DNA of 64,000 nt from Coenobita brevimanus (GCA_032717465.1 CM064632.1:28676078-28740077); one strand, 5' to 3'; shown: positions 46,241-57,745, counted from the stretch's first letter. Notes: a model not told the origin generated them from the sequence alone. Numbers and translations are program-made.

Positions 46241-47234
46241 AAAATTGTAGCATTAGTTCTTTTTTTGAAGGTAACACTATTAAGGGAGTGCATGATTTGC
46301 ACCCCCCACTTACTATAAATGTGCACGGAAACTTTGATGGTTTGCCTTAGTCTTACGGTACCGTATGTGCTCCGTATCCCATCTCTAATTATTCTCACCC
46401 AGAAGTGATGATGATGGTGATGATTTGTATCTTAAAAGTGAAACAGTGTTTATACAGTATGTACTAAGAATGATGATACTTTCTTGTACTTTTGTGTTTT
46501 TTTTTATTTTATTGTGGGGATCCTTACGACTCCAAAGGATGGATGAGGGCGACGACGACGGTGATGATGATGATGATGATGACGATGATTTTTGTACAAA
46601 AGAAAATATGTCTTTATGCAGTCAAAATGCAAAAATCTCGGTCATGCCATTAGCAGAATGAGTATAGCCTATATCGCGACAAAAAAATAAGCCCTTTTTT
46701 GCGTTTTATTTTCTCTGAGCTGGATAAAATTGCCTAGTGACAGCAAGGATTTAATGTAGTAAAGTCGTCTTTGAATTGAAAGGGTTGAAATTAAGGATTG
46801 GACAGGCGAAAAGAAAGGAAACTCTGGCAAGGAAATTCACGGCTTAATTGCTCTTATGTTTATGAAAAAACACCGCCATATTTTTTTTTCCCAGCATAAA
46901 GCGATGTTTATTGCGGCACTTTGGCTTACCTCGGCTGTGCCATTGCCAAGCCTGATTATTAGCCGTGTTTGTGTTTGTGTTTGCCCAGTGAGTTTTGTGT
47001 GCCCGAGTGTGTATGCTTGTTATTGCCTGGGTTTATATGTATGTATCCGTATGTGTGTATGTGCTGTATGTGTGTGTATGTATGTGCTGTATGTGTGTAT
47101 GTATGTATGTATGTTGTTTGTAATTTTGTCTGCATCCGTCAAGACAGTATTATCTATCTGTAACGATATATCTAACAACCTACCTGTATTTCTTTATTTG
47201 ACGTTCATTTGTGTATATGTATGCATCATACGTA
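46238..47234. other. No supported gene
   Basis: Contains a GACGATGATGAT trinucleotide run (about 46550-46590) and TATGTGTGTATG-type repeats (46960-47115). No host gene motif. Confidence 0.45.
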
Positions 47235-47592
47235 TTTTTTTTTTTTTTTTTTTTTTTTTTATGTATCCGACTCTGGGCAAAGGCTCAGGGCCTATTTCTT
47301 GGGAGCAGTTGCCTATCCCAAGGCCCAGTAGTCCTCCTACACCTCCACATGTCACCACTTCGGCGCTAACACCCACCGTCCATATTGAATACATGCTAGG
47401 GCTGTCTCATACAGGACTGGTGTATTGGTATTAGCGGGGGTACTTTTACGACATGTCGGCGGGTCATCTGGTAGATCAGGAAAGTCTGCTTTTAGGAAAT
47501 TCAAATCCTTAAACTGTTCCTTGCCCCAGCCGAGATTCGATCCTGGGTCCATTAGGACTGCAAGCCGCCTCTCTACCGATTCAGCCACCATA
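47235..47592 (-). mobile_element. SINE family B, full-length copy
   Basis: Minus-strand copy of the 9617 element. The head carries box A (TGGCTGAATCGG, complement of 47576-47587) and a box B region around 47533-47547; the tail is the T26 run at 47235-47260. The body is clearly collinear with the other copies. Confidence 0.88.
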
Positions 47593-47952
47593 TGTATGTG
47601 CCGTATGTTTGTATATACAGTAGTTGTAATTTTCTGTGCACATCTATATCTGTCTGTCTATCTGTATCTGTCTATCTATCTACGGTACCTGTCTATCAAT
47701 ATTTACATCTTTTTTTTATTTAATGTTCGTCATCCCTTCTTGACTGTCATGTAATTCTCTCTGATAGATCATTGTGAAGCTACGTGTGGAAGGTGTGTTT
47801 GTAAGGTGGAGTCAGGATTCCGTGGGCTGCCAGTGAATGAGTGTGTGGCCCATTTCATTGGCCATGCTGTTCATAGGATCATCCACTACCAGTTTTTATT
47901 TCCTTTCTGGTCCTTACCTGACCCCACCTGTGGATGGGGGAAAAGAGGCAGG

Positions 47953-48150
47953 ATGATGATGATGATGATGATGATAGTGACGGTGGTGGTGATGGTGATG
48001 ATAATGATGATGATGATCGTGGTGGTGGTTGTGGTGATGGTGATGATGATGATGATGGTGGTGGTGGTTGTGATGGTGATGGTGATGCTGCTGCTGATGA
48101 TGATGGTAATGATGGAGGTGATGGTAATGAAGAAGATAATGGTGGTTATG
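47953..48150. repeat. Imperfect (GAT)n/(GGT)n trinucleotide array
   Basis: ATG/GTG/GGT units with drift over about 200 bp. The Met/Val, Asp/Gly and His-rich frames are artefacts. Confidence 0.93.
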
Positions 48151-48588
48151 ATGAATTTTTACTTGTTTATGAACCGGTATTTTTTTAACAGTACATGTAA
48201 ACATATAGACCTATGTGTGTACGGTATGCGATGGCTAATTTCGATATTGATGAAGGTAAAATGATGAAGTGTATTGTCAGCATTAATTATCGTTAGTACG
48301 ATGCCTCCTTTATTTGAGTTTGCTCCTTCAATAACAAAATCATGACATTGCAGGCGTGTGCGGTGTGATTTTTTGAGTTGCAGTGATCAGTATCGATATT
48401 CTCATTGCTTCCCCTCGCTCAGTACGAAGGCTTTCATTTCAATTTAGTCTTGCTACCTTCACACGATTCTCTATCAAAATACACGTACAGCAACGGCTTT
48501 CAGATGCCAAAATAAAATAAGGTTGACGTGGTGGAATAATACAAGCAAGTTTTATACCCTTTTCTACTCTTACTTTGTCAAACATTGC
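48151..48588. other. No supported feature
   Basis: No recognised gene or repeat. Confidence 0.4.
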
Positions 48589-48780
48589 CATCTCTAACTT
48601 GAACGCTGAGTTGTAACACTAAATTATCACTGGAACATGATGCTAGTCAAGAAGAAGTGCAATGGAAAGGATGTAGAGATGTAGTATTGTCTTTTTTTGC
48701 CATTGAACTGTAGTGTGAAATAAGCTGCAAAATGGACGAAAATCTGGGCCAAGTTAGAGTAAAATCAGTATGGTTTCCTA
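48589..48780 (+). repeat. Dispersed repeat family F, copy 2
   Basis: Best preserved copy: CGCTGAGTTGTAACACTAAA, AGAAGAAGTGCAATGG, GTAGTATTGTCTTTTT, GTGAAATAAGCTG and AAATCTGGGCCAAG in order. Confidence 0.75.
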
Positions 48781-49199
48781 TTTTCTGGTCCTCCTCTCCG
48801 TTCATTTTTTTTTAGTACAGTGACATCTTACCGTATTTCATCCATGCGTCCTTCAGACGTTGCCATCTTGATTTATCCCTACCATCTAGACTTGCCTTGG
48901 CTACAGACTGTGTGGTATGATTTCTGATGAATGAAATCGGTACTTCAGTGTTTTAAGGAGTTGTTTTAGAGGAATATGGAGAGTTACATAGAGAGACAGA
49001 CAGGCAAATGACTAAGCAAAGGAACATTCTGGTGTTGATGTGCGTGTGATTGAATGTGGCGGCAATGGAGCTCCTGGCGTGTGTGGATTTAGCGCCGTGA
49101 CAATAGCAGTGCCTTACTTTATGATGGAGTTGGTGGCCTTAACAGTTTGGGTAAGATATGTGGCCCTGGGAGGCTGCTGGTTCCTTGTGAGTAGGGCAC

Positions 49200-49202
<3 letters not shown>
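48781..49202. other. No supported feature
   Basis: Unique-looking sequence upstream of a (GA)n array. Confidence 0.4.

Positions 49203-49246
<44 letters not shown>
49203..49246. repeat. (GA)n microsatellite
   Basis: About 22 GA units. Confidence 0.96.
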
Positions 49247-49248
<2 letters not shown>

Positions 49249-49892
49249 AATTTATAACTAGGTAAGCCAGTAGTGACGTACTTGTATTAATGCAGACTCT
49301 GAACTAATGGCCATTAGACGGTGACAAGAATTACATATATACACCTCTCCTATCACACGTGTTCCCACTTAATTAAGTACCTGAAGACGTTGTTGCCGAT
49401 CGTTCCCTTGGATCATGACTCTCCAGTGACCCCCATCAGCGAGAATACGCCTTGTATTTTTCTTGATTCCATCTTAAGATTTTATTTATTTAGGGAGATC
49501 CTTGTCAATTTCTCAAATCTTCGCGTCGATATTTTAATCACTTAGAAGAACCTTGTCCATATCTAACTCTTGCACTTCGAAAATTTTCCCCAATATTAAG
49601 TAAAATCGTCCGGAGGGAAGAGGAATAACAGACGCCATCGTGCTAAACCATCATATAATATTTCACACGCAGGGAAATCTGTGTTTGGAAAATTCTGTAA
49701 ATCCGAGGAAATGGTGACATAGAACGTGCTATATTTAGCTGTCGCTCTCGAGTCTATCCAGTGAATTAGTTTGAAATAGTTTCCATTAAGCCATTGAAGA
49801 CGATGATGCCTTTTTTTTTTTTTTTTCCCGCTAGCGTCAGACTGTACTCGTTTTACTCTAACATGGTCAAAATTTTTCATCTCCTTCATTTG
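49247..49892. other. No supported feature
   Basis: Contains a T17-class run near 49810; otherwise nothing recognised. Confidence 0.4.
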
Positions 49893-50065
49893 CCGACCTG
49901 TAACAATTAGTACAGTATATGATGCTAGTTACAAACAAATGCTGCAGGAAGGAAGTAGGGTAGAGGTATTGTCTTTTTGCGAAACTATGTGAAATAATCT
50001 GAAAAATAATCTGCAGGAGGGCGAAAATGTGCCATAAGTTAAGATGAAGGGAGTATAGTTTACAT
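49893..50065 (+). repeat. Dispersed repeat family F, copy 3
   Basis: Shorter and more diverged: GACCTGTAACA, GATGCTAGTTAC, GTATTGTCTTTTTGC, TATGTGAAATAATCTG and CGAAAATGTGCCA. Confidence 0.65.
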
Positions 50066-50118
50066 TCATCTGGTGGGAGACTTTATTGGAAGGAGGGGTT
50101 AAATATAGCCTTCATTAC

Positions 50119-50620
50119 CCGTCCTCTCCCCGAGGGGCTCGGGGACGGGTACTGTTTTCACTCGGTTTGTTTGTTTGTCTGTCTATCGGTCTGTCTGTCT
50201 CTGTTAACAACTTTACGCGAAAACTACTGGTGCGATTTTGACAAAAATCGCGGGGATGATGAGCTATGACCCTCCGATCACCTGATTAAATTTCGGGCCA
50301 AATTGGGCCAAGGTCCAGGCAGTGGGCCCCAAAAATGTTTTTAAAAATGTATTTTTTTTTCCCCATAACTCCTTTCATATTCGTGTATTTTTCAGATCTG
50401 CATCCTATAACATGCCTCATTACATAAGGGGGGTCATCCCCCAGTTAGCGGTAGGGGAGTCAATATCAGGTGGGTCGGTCCTGAAATTTCAAATGGGCAT
50501 AATATCGATAGTTTTCACCCGATTTTCTCCAAATTTGATACGTGGCATCTTTGACTAGATATCCTGTTGTGTTTATACGTTAGCACTAAAATAACTGCCG
50601 GGGACGGGTTTGCTGTACCT
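50119..50620 (+). repeat. Probable dispersed element opening with a GC-rich palindrome
   Basis: CCCGTCC and GGACGGG face each other around CCCCGAGGGG at 50119-50150. Next come TTTGTTTGTCTGTCT units, GCGAAAACTACTGGTGCGAT and TTTTGACAAAAATC. A GGGGACGGG recurs at 50602, which could mark the other end. The phrase about a reactive GCGAAAACTACT block resembles sequence common in invertebrate repeats, from memory only. Confidence 0.4.
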
Positions 50621-50681
50621 TGGCACCGATTCTTGTTGCAGTTATATTTACACACGCACTCGGGAGGCGGCAGAGGATGTT

Positions 50682-50684
<3 letters not shown>

Positions 50685-50746
<62 letters not shown>
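50685..50746. repeat. (GT)n microsatellite
   Basis: About 30 GT units. Confidence 0.97.
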
Positions 50747-50748
<2 letters not shown>

Positions 50749-51214
50749 TGATGGATGCGTGTCCCATCACTTTCCTTTCAACATGGGATGTCACACACTT
50801 TCAACTTAGGCCAGACATCTTGTAGTAATCTTACGTAATTCTTATTGTCATTTTCTTTCATTCATTCAATACTTTTTTATTTGCATTTTGACTAAACGAG
50901 GCGTCTTCAAAGCCGAATATTTTGGTTTGGTGGTAACAGGAGTGATAAATAAATGTCACTGAGAGTTATTGCATTTAATTTTATACTTTTCCATAAGGTA
51001 ACACTTTCAGCAGTTTATTCTTGCTGTTTATAGATAATGTGTGGCTTCGAAGACATTTTTTAAACTAGAGAGTTTAGATATCGCATTGATTATCCCCAGT
51101 GCAATACCTGTAAAACCTAGGTTGAATAAAAGCGTGTGGTGATAGTGAAAATAAGCTACAAATTACTCTGTGGGATTGACGGGGTTGTGCTTAGTATGAG
51201 AAGTGTACCTGAAG
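50747..51214. other. No supported feature
   Basis: A weak family G relic may lie at 50895-50970 (GCCGAATATTTTGGTTTGGTGGTAAC); otherwise nothing recognised. Confidence 0.35.
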
Positions 51215-51325
51215 CTGAAATATATCGCTTGGCACTAACGGCGGTGAGGTTACTTATACAAAGCATGATTGCACTGAACCGTAGCCGAATATTGCATAGG
51301 TAGACAAACCCAGGCCTGTGTTACA
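51215..51325 (+). repeat. Dispersed repeat family G, copy 1
   Basis: Shares TGGC..TAACGGCG, CACTGAACCGTAGCCGAAT, ATTGCATAGGTAGACAAA and GTGTTA with 52030-52110 and 52690-52800. Confidence 0.65.
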
Positions 51326-51369
51326 AGTAATCAGAGAAATTTTTACAAATTTGTGATTAATATCCATAC

Positions 51370-51560
51370 TGGTTTTACTCTATCGTGGCCCATATCTTTG
51401 TCCTTTTACAGCTTATTTCACGTAGTTCAGTGACACAAAAGACAATAGTACGCCTCTGCATCCTTTCGACAGCACTTCGTCACTTGTTTTAACGTTAATC
51501 TTTTGTTACAACTCAGCAGTTAAAGTGAAGAGAAGGCAATTTTGGGTCAGGTTAGTCTAA
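51370..51560 (-). repeat. Dispersed repeat family F, copy 4 (inverted)
   Basis: The reverse complement gives CTGAGTTGTAACA, GACGAAGTGCTGTCG, GTACTATTGTCTTTTGTG, CGTGAAATAAGCTG, the same order as the plus-strand copies. Confidence 0.7.
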
Positions 51561-52029
51561 AAAGGATAAAGTTTGTGTTTGTTTCCCCCAGACGATTTTA
51601 TTAACTGTCTGACTGTGTAGTCATGTTTTTATTGTTTTTTATTCGAGCAACCACCAGATTTTAAGTTAGGAACTTTATGAATGAAGGAAGTAATGGTAGC
51701 GATTATCTAACCCATCCTGTTTCAAAATTTCCCCCAAACCGGGAAGAAAATAATGTAATGGTTGCCGAAAGAAAAATATATCAATATGTAAATTGATTAA
51801 ATATAAATAATTGGATTGAATTGGGAAGGTTACGAGAGACTTCGGACCGGAGAGGTGGAGAGATTTTTCCAACTGGAGAGGTGGAGATATTTTTCCAATC
51901 GGAGAGGTGATGAGATTTTCCAATTGAAGAGGTGGAAAAATTTTCCATCTGGAGAGGTGATGAAATTTTCCCAACTGGAGAGAACTTAATAACTATAGTC
52001 TTCATTAATTTTACTCCTATACTACTTAC
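51561..52029. other. No gene; short internal repeat
   Basis: Between 51840 and 51985 a phrase of about 30 bp (GGAGAGGTGGAGATATTTTTCCAA-like, shown here in part: GGAGAGGTGGAGA) repeats five times with drift, a small minisatellite. Confidence 0.6.
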
Positions 52030-52110
52030 GGTCTCTCAGAACTGAATGATATTGTTTGGCGGTAACAAGAATAAAAGGTGTCATGCCTAACATGCACAGG
52101 TAGACAAATC
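52030..52110 (+). repeat. Dispersed repeat family G, copy 2
   Basis: TTTGGCGGTAACAAGA, AAAGGTGTCATG and GCACAGGTAGACAAATC match the other family G copies. Confidence 0.65.
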
Positions 52111-52315
52111 ACTTTTTTTTTTTTTTTTTTTAATGGAATTTGGGATACGGTAGCATGAACCTTTAACTGTATTTTTACTGACGGGATTTTATAAAACGCC
52201 TTCTAGTCTTGTGGGTGTCACTCACTTTCACTAAGCCTAGCAAAGCATTGGAACTGGAGAGGTTGCTTGTAATCTACGCTTTACAAACCTCTCCACTAAC
52301 CTGGGTCGTGCGTGA

Positions 52316-52687
52316 AAGGTACGGCTATACCGGAAGCGAAGAGCGGGGAGGTAGCGTGTAGAGCGATGAGCGGCGAGGTGAGCGTCAACACGATGCCTGT
52401 CCAAATAGGATGCGGCAACCTCGCGCGCGACAGATAGTCAGAAACTGTTCATCGGCACAGACACGTCATTGTCTAAGCTATTAAGCCTGGTGATGTCGCT
52501 ATGCAGTGTGCGACATTTTGGAACACGCTGCATTGCGTAGCGACGAGCGTGGAGGGTGAGCGATGCGACAAATCTCCCCGCTCATTCAGTGTGGCCACCC
52601 ACATAAGATTTAGCATGTTTTATCGTGTCGCCTCATCCCTCCCTGCTCAAGTCTCCCCGCTCGTCGCGTCCAGTTTGGTCGTACCTT
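52316..52687. mobile_element. Non-autonomous DNA element with long imperfect TIRs
   Basis: The ends AAGGTACGGC and GTCGTACCTT are inverted, and similarity continues for about 30 bp to AGCGGGG/CCCCGCT. A second inverted pair (GTCGCTATGCAGTG and CATTGCGTAGCGAC) sits centrally at about 52493-52546. The 372-bp unit is GC- and CpG-richer than its surroundings and carries no protein. No clear target duplication was identified, so the superfamily is undetermined. It abuts a family G copy starting at 52690. Confidence 0.7.
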
Positions 52688-52689
52688 GA

Positions 52690-52800
52690 AGAGAATGAAA
52701 TCTTTCGTCTTGCGGGTACAAGAGTAAAGCACGTCATGGCACTGAACTGCAGACCAATATTGCACAGGCGGACAGATGTGTGTTTAGAATTTCGGTAGTT
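52690..52800 (+). repeat. Dispersed repeat family G, copy 3
   Basis: GCGGGTACAAGAGTAAA, CACTGAACTGCAGACCAAT, ATTGCACAGGCGGACAGA. It begins immediately after the TIR element, suggesting that the element landed in or next to it. Confidence 0.65.
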
Positions 52801-53034
52801 AAGAGGCAACAGAGGCATAAACTTTGGATCATTTACCACCTCCGTTCAGGCCGTGGCACCGACCGTCACGGAAAATGGACGAGCTGCTGTTAATGGTTTC
52901 GGTCGCGTTGCCTCCCTGACTGATTGGCAGACCTAGAAGCCAAGGTTTGTATTCGTATCTTTGTACTCCCAAGCCCTTAGTTTGTGAGTCATTTGTGAAC
53001 TCATGGTGAGAGGGAGGCATCTTTTTCTTGGCAG

Positions 53035-53037
<3 letters not shown>

Positions 53038-53120
<83 letters not shown>
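53038..53120. repeat. (CA)n microsatellite
   Basis: About 41 CA units. Confidence 0.97.
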
Positions 53121-53121
<1 letters not shown>

Positions 53122-53370
53122 GCTCGCTGGTGCGGTGGTAACGCTCTCGCTTGCCAACTGGTGGACGGGAGTTCGCGCCTCGCTCAGGTTGCGAAAAGTT
53201 TCCCTGACGAAGTGGGTGGTTACTGTCCCCCTTGAGCAAGGGGACGGGTGTGTGCGTGTGTGAAGGTCACAGCCTTGCCCTTAGATCGGACTATATGAGC
53301 TCTCAGCTCCCTTCCGGAAGGGTAAAAGCTGACGATCACTACCATCAAGTGATCCTGACCGACCCGGTGA

Positions 53371-53373
<3 letters not shown>
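53121..53373 (+). mobile_element. tRNA-derived SINE, family D
   Basis: The head resembles a tRNA: box A TGGTGCGGTGGTAACGC (about 53129) and box B GAGTTCGCGCCTC (about 53169). The body continues to GACCGACCCGGTGAATT and runs into (CA)n at 53374-53423. It is bracketed by CA arrays on both sides. No second full copy was found in the window. Confidence 0.7.

Positions 53374-53423
<50 letters not shown>
53374..53423. repeat. (CA)n microsatellite at the SINE 3' end
   Basis: About 25 CA units, likely functioning as the SINE tail. Confidence 0.97.
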
Positions 53424-53424
<1 letters not shown>

Positions 53425-53984
53425 AAGCACTGACGCACCTATGACTCACTCTGAACTTGTTCTTAGATTACTTAAAGTCGTCTTGCGTTTGCTGGAATAG
53501 AATACTAGAGTCACCCCGATCAGGAGAGTGGGAAGAAAAAATACTGAGAACACAACAGTTTTGGCCTACCTTGGACCCTCTAAAATCGGGTCGAAACAGT
53601 TCTGTCTTTGCAGTTACCGTAATTCTAGTATATGTGTGTAATTTTTTTTTCCTTTTAATTTTTTGTTCGTACTACTGTGAATTTGTGACCGCTGTTTTGT
53701 CCTCTGCCCCTCGTGGCTGAATGCCCCCTGTTTCTTAATGCCTTTTTGTGAAACCCATAATAAGTGGGAAGCGTGTGTGGCTATGTGGAGAGGATGGAGA
53801 ATACGAGACTGACTAGAAGTGTATGTGAGTGAGGTAGAGGGGGAAAGGAAGAGGGAGAGACTAGGAATGAGATAGTGGAGGAATGGAACACGGAGAGAGA
53901 CAGGATGAAATGGAGAGGGAGAAAGCAAGAGGGAGACATAGGATGAGATGGAGGGCTGGAGTAGAGAGATATCTGAGAGATGGG

Positions 53985-54070
53985 GATGAGAATTAAAAGG
54001 AGAGCAGCCAAATGGCAAATTAGGCGACGTGGAGGCGATTTGTTTGTGGCCATCCCTTACGGAATTAAGA
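53985..54070 (+). repeat. Family E copy
   Basis: GGGATGAG, GGAGAGCAGCC, CGACGTGGAGGCGA, TTGTGGCC and GGAATTAAGA parallel 44840-44950; ends near GATA-type repeats at 54083-54110. Confidence 0.6.
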
Positions 54071-54109
54071 AATTGGGAAATAGATATATAGACATAGATA
54101 GATAGATAG

Positions 54110-54545
54110 AGTGTTTGGCTGCTCCACCTCACTGCTGAATGCATTCGGTAACCTGGCATGCAGGCTAACTATATAAGCTAAGATATACAGGGTGGTCCGT
54201 AAATAGCGCTCCTCTTTAAATTTACTAGGAATTCACCTGTGTTGCGGGGACGGCTCAGTCTGCTGATGTGGGCGTGGATATGGTAGTAGGAGTAAGAAAT
54301 GAGTAAATAATACAGGTTAGACATTGATAACGCTGAGTAAGCCGTCCCCACAACACACAAGAAAGCACCTGGCGGAGTGCACGAGCAGCTTTATATATGG
54401 ACCACCCTGTATAGCCGTGGCCTTGTAATTAAACCTTAAATTGCTGATAGTCATTTGTGAACCCCTGATGAGAGTGAAGCCTGGTTGACCTCTGTGCCTC
54501 GCTGCTGACTGCACTCTGTAACGTGGCATGCAGGCTAACTAGATT
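54110..54545 (+). repeat. Two diverged direct copies around the MITE
   Basis: CTGCTGAATGCATTCGGTAA with GGCATGCAGGCTAACTA (54131-54175) recurs as CTGCTGACTGCACTCTGTAA with the same end at 54500-54542. A GTCATTTGTGAAC phrase near 54449 also occurs at 52988. The MITE lies between the two copies. Confidence 0.6.
54188..54409. mobile_element. Mariner/Tc1-like MITE
   Basis: Terminal CAGGGTGGTCC and GGACCACCCTG are perfect inverted repeats flanked by TA on both sides (54186-54187 and 54410-54411), the mariner/Tc1 target duplication. Subterminal CCTGTGTTGCGGGGACGGCT and its complement near 54340 extend the inverted symmetry. At 222 bp it cannot encode a transposase. Confidence 0.85.
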
Positions 54546-54614
54546 TAATGCTCACAACTCTCCAGCCGTCAGAAACTGGGACCTGCCTAAACCATTTCCC
54601 TCTTAGATTAAAGG

Positions 54615-55167
<553 letters not shown>

Positions 55168-55168
55168 T

Positions 55169-55221
<53 letters not shown>
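55168..55221. repeat. (GT)n microsatellite
   Basis: About 26 GT units. Confidence 0.96.
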
Positions 55222-55223
<2 letters not shown>

Positions 55224-55811
55224 GGGGGAAGTGTTTTGGTGCGCTGGCATGCATAGAGTTAGACTATATATTTATGAATATTCAGTGTGTCATCAAAATA
55301 TATTTTTTTAATTTTTGCCGCGGAATAATGATTGCTCTATTAAACTGCAGTTTTATTTCAGCATTCGTGTGTTTATTTTTCAAAACGTGCACAATATGGT
55401 GCCTGACAAAAAAAAAATAGTGTACCATTAATAACATTCACATTCTTTTCCAGGATAATCCTGCATGTCAGAGTGTACGAGTGTTTGTTGTATTTGTATT
55501 TACCCTGGAGAGTCATGAAATATTACAGTGGTTGGGCATTCCGTTAATGGCGTGTCATGGTGATACAAAAAATATATACATAATAGGAGTAGAAGCAGAG
55601 AAAAACAAGGTGCCCGTGTTTAAGACCAACAGTTTTAGAAATGATACGGGGTGTGGGTGTAGTGGTGGTGATGGTGGTAGTAGTGGTGGGTGCAGTGGTG
55701 GTGGTGGTAGGTAAAATAGTTATTGTCTCGACAGTGTACAAGAGAAGAAATTTTTTATTCAGATATTATTGTTAAACATTAAGGTTGCAAAAAGTGCAGA
55801 GACAAAAGATG

Positions 55812-55813
<2 letters not shown>
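55222..55813. other. No supported gene
   Basis: Contains a short GGTGGTAGT-type run near 55660-55710; otherwise nothing recognised. Confidence 0.4.
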
Positions 55814-55855
<42 letters not shown>

Positions 55856-55875
55856 CCGTGTATGATTTTTGTGTG

Positions 55876-55924
<49 letters not shown>
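55814..55924. repeat. (CA)n at 55814-55852 and (TA)n at 55879-55924
   Basis: Two arrays; the TA array abuts the minus-strand SINE and takes the place of its poly(A) tail. Confidence 0.96.
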
Positions 55925-55925
<1 letters not shown>

Positions 55926-55926
<1 letters not shown>

Positions 55927-56214
55927 CGTGTCCGACTCTGGGCAGAGGCTTCAGGGCCTTTTACTCGGGGGCAGTGACTTATCCCAAGGCCCAGTAGTCC
56001 TCCTACACCTCCACATGTCACCACTTCGGCGCTAACACCCACCATCCATATTGAATACATGCTAGGGCTGTCTCATACAGGACTGGTGTACTGGTATTAG
56101 CGGGGGTATTTTTACAACATGTCGGCGGGTCATCTGGTAGATCAAGAAAGTCTGCTTTTAGGAAATTCAAATCCTTAAACAGTTCCCTCTCCCAGCCGGG
56201 ATTCGATCCTGGGT
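55926..56214 (-). mobile_element. SINE family B, 5'-truncated copy
   Basis: Collinear with 47235-47592 from the 3' end up to box B (GGATCGAATCCCGGC on the minus strand, about 56200), where it stops abruptly. Box A and the rest of the head are missing, so this copy lacks its own complete promoter. Confidence 0.85.
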
Positions 56215-56352
56215 ATGTATGTGTATGTGTACATGTAGTGTGTGCATGCAAATATGAATGTGTGGACGTGTTTATGTATGTCCGTGTATATGTGTGCATA
56301 CATGTGTATGTATGTTTGTTTACATGTATTTGTATACTGTACACGTGAATGT

Positions 56353-56355
<3 letters not shown>

Positions 56356-56432
<77 letters not shown>
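56356..56432. repeat. (GT)n microsatellite
   Basis: About 38 GT units. Confidence 0.97.
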
Positions 56433-56436
<4 letters not shown>

Positions 56437-56504
56437 GCGCATTTTCAGTCAAACTGCTTCTCATTTTCTTCCTTTTCGTTAAACCAGATATTCCCCTTTA
56501 TTCT

Positions 56505-56700
56505 CCTCCTGCCCGATAGCACCAGGGTTCGAATCCTTGTGCGGGCAGCTGGTGTCACTCGACTGTGGTGTCCGTCCACCCTTTCTGGGTGGATAACTTA
56601 GTACCGAAGGTTAACTCTCAGTACCTGCAGTAACCTGGATAATGCAGTGGCCTTGCATCCTTGGATAGTGAATGATATCCCGCCACTGGCTGAAAGGTCT
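56505..56700 (+). mobile_element. Possible SINE fragment (box B only)
   Basis: AGGGTTCGAATCCTTGTGC near 56524 is an excellent tRNA box B; no box A precedes it. The following sequence has a short TCCACC/GGTGGA stem and no copy elsewhere in the window. Confidence 0.4.
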
Positions 56701-56779
56701 AAGTTACGGATCTGAGCGTGGAGACTCCGATTCATGGCGCCTGCCACCCCAACTTTACGTTTTAGCACATCACAGTTTC

Positions 56780-57425
56780 CCTAATCCCCATCCTGTACTC
56801 GTTTTCCATTCCTTCCCCGTCACTTTATGTTCCTGTCTCATCTTTATACAACTTCTTTCTCCCTCCCCCCACTGCCTTTGCCCCTTCTCTTTCACCTTTC
56901 CTCTGCCCCCTTCCGTCATTCCTCTCCGTTCCCTTCCCCATTATTATCCTCCTGCCTCCTCCTTTTATCCTTCCTTCTCTCTACTGCCTGTACTCCCTCT
57001 CCTTTCCCTCCCTCATCCCTTCACCTCCGTAGCCCGAGAGTGGTTTTCTCTGTGACGACACCCCTTGTTCCTTGCCTTTCCTGCTTTCCCTCTTCTACAC
57101 TCCTCTTCCCTTCCTTCCTCCACTATCCAGCATCTTTCCTCCTCCTCCCCCCCTTCCCTTCTCTCTGTTTTCTAAGTCGTTCTTCTCCCCTCTTTCTTCT
57201 GTTCGCCTCCCTCCCTTCTCCCTCATTCCCCTCACCCATTCTCCCCTTCCACTTTTTAAATATAAGTCAGCCTCTTGCCTCCCCACACTTACTCCTTCCC
57301 TCTCTCATTCCCTTCCCGACTCATCTCTTCATTTCCCTCTTCCATTCCTCCTCCAGCGTTCTCTTGCCCCTCTCATTCCTTCCTCCCCCTTCCATGTTTT
57401 CCTCCCCCTGAAGCAGGCTTAATGG
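56780..57425 (+). repeat. Polypyrimidine tract 1
   Basis: CCTTCC/CTCCC-rich sequence, interrupted at 57024-57065 by CGAGAGTGGTTTTCTCTGTGACGAC. A related phrase (CGAGAGTGGTGTTCGCTGTAG) closes the second tract at 58182. Confidence 0.8.
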
Positions 57426-57745
57426 GGTAAGCTAAGTCCGTCGTCAGTTCTCTTATTTACTTTGACTAAATTTAACACAGATGTGCCCTGGTTGGTAGCC
57501 TGCTTCTGACTGACTCTAAGCCAGCACACTCGTCGCCCCAGCTTCCAAAAATTGCGGACACAGCAAATTCAAGGGAGTGGTTAGACTTTGCTCGGCGAGT
57601 GAAGTCACATACACTTCTAGCATCCAGGCATAGTTATACAAAGTTATATATTATCTACAGCAACATTTACATAAGAGTAAAGCAGGTTGACAGACCATAC
57701 AATTTCCAGTTAATAGGACATTATTAGCAACAACTAAATCATTAG
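57426..57745. other. No supported feature
   Basis: Mixed-composition spacer between the two polypyrimidine tracts. Confidence 0.4.

Noticed and set aside
47215..47598. ATATGTATG as the target duplication of the 47-kb SINE
   Set aside because: The left copy is not adjacent to the T run and the region is full of TATG repeats, so the match is uninformative.
47806..48264. Open frames across the GAT array (Met/Val, Asp/Gly or His-rich)
   Set aside because: Trinucleotide array read in different frames; not protein-like.
53121..53190. Possible tRNA gene
   Set aside because: A/B boxes are present but the acceptor stem does not close and the unit runs into a SINE body and CA tail.
56827..57411. 194-codon plus-strand frame
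   Set aside because: Composed of polypyrimidine repeats giving Ser/Pro/Leu/Phe; no recognisable domain.
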